Shown one piece after another: positions 4,449 to 5,225 of a stretch of DNA of 5,225 bases. A program made the translations under genes and the position numbers. The first letter of the stretch is position 1. The number at the start of each line of letters is the position of its first letter. Source of the DNA: ANME-2 cluster archaeon (GTDB lineage Archaea; Halobacteriota; Methanosarcinia; Methanosarcinales; Methanocomedenaceae); contig JAKRWB010000407.1 of NCBI GenBank assembly GCA_022353185.1, positions 1 to 5,225 of the forward strand, read 5' to 3'. The notes below the pieces were generated by a model that was not told the DNA's origin, ran no database searches, and worked only from the letters and a program-made list of their open reading frames with translations.

Positions 4449-4529
4449 ATAGGAACCATTTCCCATAGCCTTGGACTGTGTGTCCGACGCCACCCAATGT
4501 ATTAATGGGTGCGGTGTTTGGAATACACC
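4449..4529 (-). promoter_or_regulatory. Hairpin-rich 5' leader of the r-protein operon
   Basis: On the minus transcript four small stem-loops can form in a row. They are GGTGT…ACACC (4513-4529), CACCCA…TGGGTG (4491-4511, one mismatch inside), GGAC…GTCC (4473-4485), and a 7-bp stem ATGGGAA-ATGG-TTCCTAT with one G-U pair (4449-4466) right before GGAGG. Archaeal r-protein operons are sometimes feedback-controlled at the mRNA. Whether this leader does so is inference, and the first stem may straddle the transcription start. Confidence 0.35.
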
Positions 4530-4545
4530 CCTTAGATGCATTGCT

Positions 4546-4555
4546 ACTTAAAAAA
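4546..4555 (-). promoter_or_regulatory. Candidate archaeal promoter of the rps13 operon
   Basis: TTTTTTAAGT on the minus strand is TATA-like and would place a start roughly at 4520-4530, giving a leader of about 90 nt. The preceding ACAAGG is a poor BRE, so the call is tentative. It lies between the ABC binding-protein gene and rps13, where a promoter is expected. Confidence 0.4.
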
Positions 4556-4709
4556 CCTTGTGTATCCTTCAAATGAGGGAAAACAGTTAATAATCCATAT
4601 CAATCCGGCTGGTATATCCAGCATTCTGGACCTCTCCAAAAGATGTCACCATTTGCAAATTCCCTGTATCACACCAACTGCTATCGCAGCTACACGGTCA
4701 AGAAGAAGT

Positions 4710-5225
4710 TCACAATAAATAATGTTGCTTGCCACTATGTAATGCCTCTATCAATGATGTATCGAAAATGTCATCCTCTTCCAGCTCACGTTCAATATAA
4801 CCCAGCACCCTCAATACCGGCACAAACGCCATAGCAGACTCAATATACTCCCTTGGAAGCGCAGCACAGTACCGGGGAGAGATCTGGTAAACCTCCCTGA
4901 TAAAATCCTCATCCACCACCTCAACCATTTCAGCCACCAAACGGGCCGCCCTCCCAGGCTCATTCCTTATAAGGTTCGAAGCATCCTCGTGAAGCCGCAG
5001 GAAATCCTCAACCAGTCCGGTCCGCCCTTTAAGCAATTTCCGGGACACAATAATACCATAACTGGGGTTCCAAGGCCAGAGTGCTGACGGCGGGACTACC
5101 ACCTTTGCACCACATGCACGCCCGGCAGCCACGGACAGCGGCGGTGTACCAACAGCGGCGACAACCTCTCCATCTGCCAGGGCATCGGGAATAAAATCAG
5201 CCCAGGGGTAGTTCCTCACCTCGAT
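4710..5225 (-). CDS. ABC transporter solute-binding protein, NitT/TauT-like (5' part missing)
   Basis: The C-terminal 171 or so residues of a periplasmic-binding-protein-like fold of the NMT1/SsuA/TauA kind. The frame is open to the right window edge (codons for Ile-Glu precede a GTG at 5219), so the start lies outside and that GTG should not be taken as the start. Visible family features are DALADGEVVAAVGTPPLSVA (ligand-cleft region), NPSYGIIVSRKLL, a segment of the type 'P..V..FL.LHEDA..LIRNEP..AA', FIREVYQISPRYCAALP, and the end VLGYIERELEEDDIFDTSLI followed by EALH. Related proteins import sulfonates, nitrate, thiamine precursors or metal-cofactor precursors; the substrate cannot be told here. 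It is co-oriented with the ribosomal operon but has a 270-bp gap to it and probably belongs to a separate transcription unit. Confidence 0.85.
   Translation of the reverse strand: MEVRNYPWADFIPDALADGEVVAAVGTPPLSVAAGRACGAKVVVPPSALWPWNPSYGIIVSRKLLKGRTGLVEDFLRLHEDASNLIRNEPGRAARLVAEMVEVVDEDFIREVYQISPRYCAALPREYIESAMAFVPVLRVLGYIERELEEDDIFDTSLIEALHSGKQHYLL

Noticed and set aside
4544..4735. Minus-strand frame with one TGA (4646-4648) between the ABC protein and rps13, peptide including LLLDRVAAIAVGVIQG
   Set aside because: It would overlap the end of the binding-protein gene, is broken by a stop, runs through the candidate TATA box and matches no family I know. Possibly a remnant, but not supportable.

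Overview
The window comes from a euryarchaeal chromosome, most likely from the Methanosarcinales or a related methanogen/ANME-type lineage. The evidence is the minus-strand gene order rps13-rps4-rps11-rpoD-tRNA-Leu, archaeal-type r-proteins, a strong Shine-Dalgarno sequence (GGAGG) before rps13, and an RNA polymerase subunit D carrying a complete two-[4Fe-4S] ferredoxin insert. The species cannot be named from this sequence alone.

Right part (about 2120-5225, all minus strand): the 3' part of an ABC-transporter solute-binding protein gene enters from the right edge. After a short intergenic space with a candidate TATA box and a hairpin-rich leader come the tightly packed genes for S13, S4, S11 and RNA polymerase subunit D. 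Their products assemble the small-subunit platform/head and the RNA polymerase alpha-like core. For S4 and S11 I moved the start to an internal ATG because the longer reading frames begin inside or next to the Shine-Dalgarno sequence.

Middle (about 1639-2107): between rpoD and tRNA-Leu(GAG) lies about 400 bp of non-coding repeats. Two 94-bp tandem units are nearly identical (3 differences). A third, diverged unit carries 42 extra bases made largely of a second, 22-bp repeat. Each unit carries two dyads, and each unit junction resembles the 5' end of the adjacent tRNA. A perfect 8-bp stem hairpin follows the rpoD stop codon.

Left part (1-1603, plus strand, visibly A+T-rich): after tRNA-Leu, where rpl18e is found in several euryarchaea, there is instead a convergent accessory gene for a Cys-rich (zinc-ribbon) protein. 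That gene is interrupted at its second CxxC by a 152-bp MITE-like element with perfect 22-bp terminal inverted repeats and a 10-bp target duplication. Removing the element and one duplication copy (162 bp, exactly 54 codons) restores one frame of 241 codons. The element's right end supplies an SD-like GGAG and an in-frame GTG, and its centre has a TATA-like sequence, so the gene may have been split into two expressed halves rather than simply inactivated. Bases 1-715 hold no convincing intact gene, only short open or stop-broken frames that look like decayed accessory DNA.
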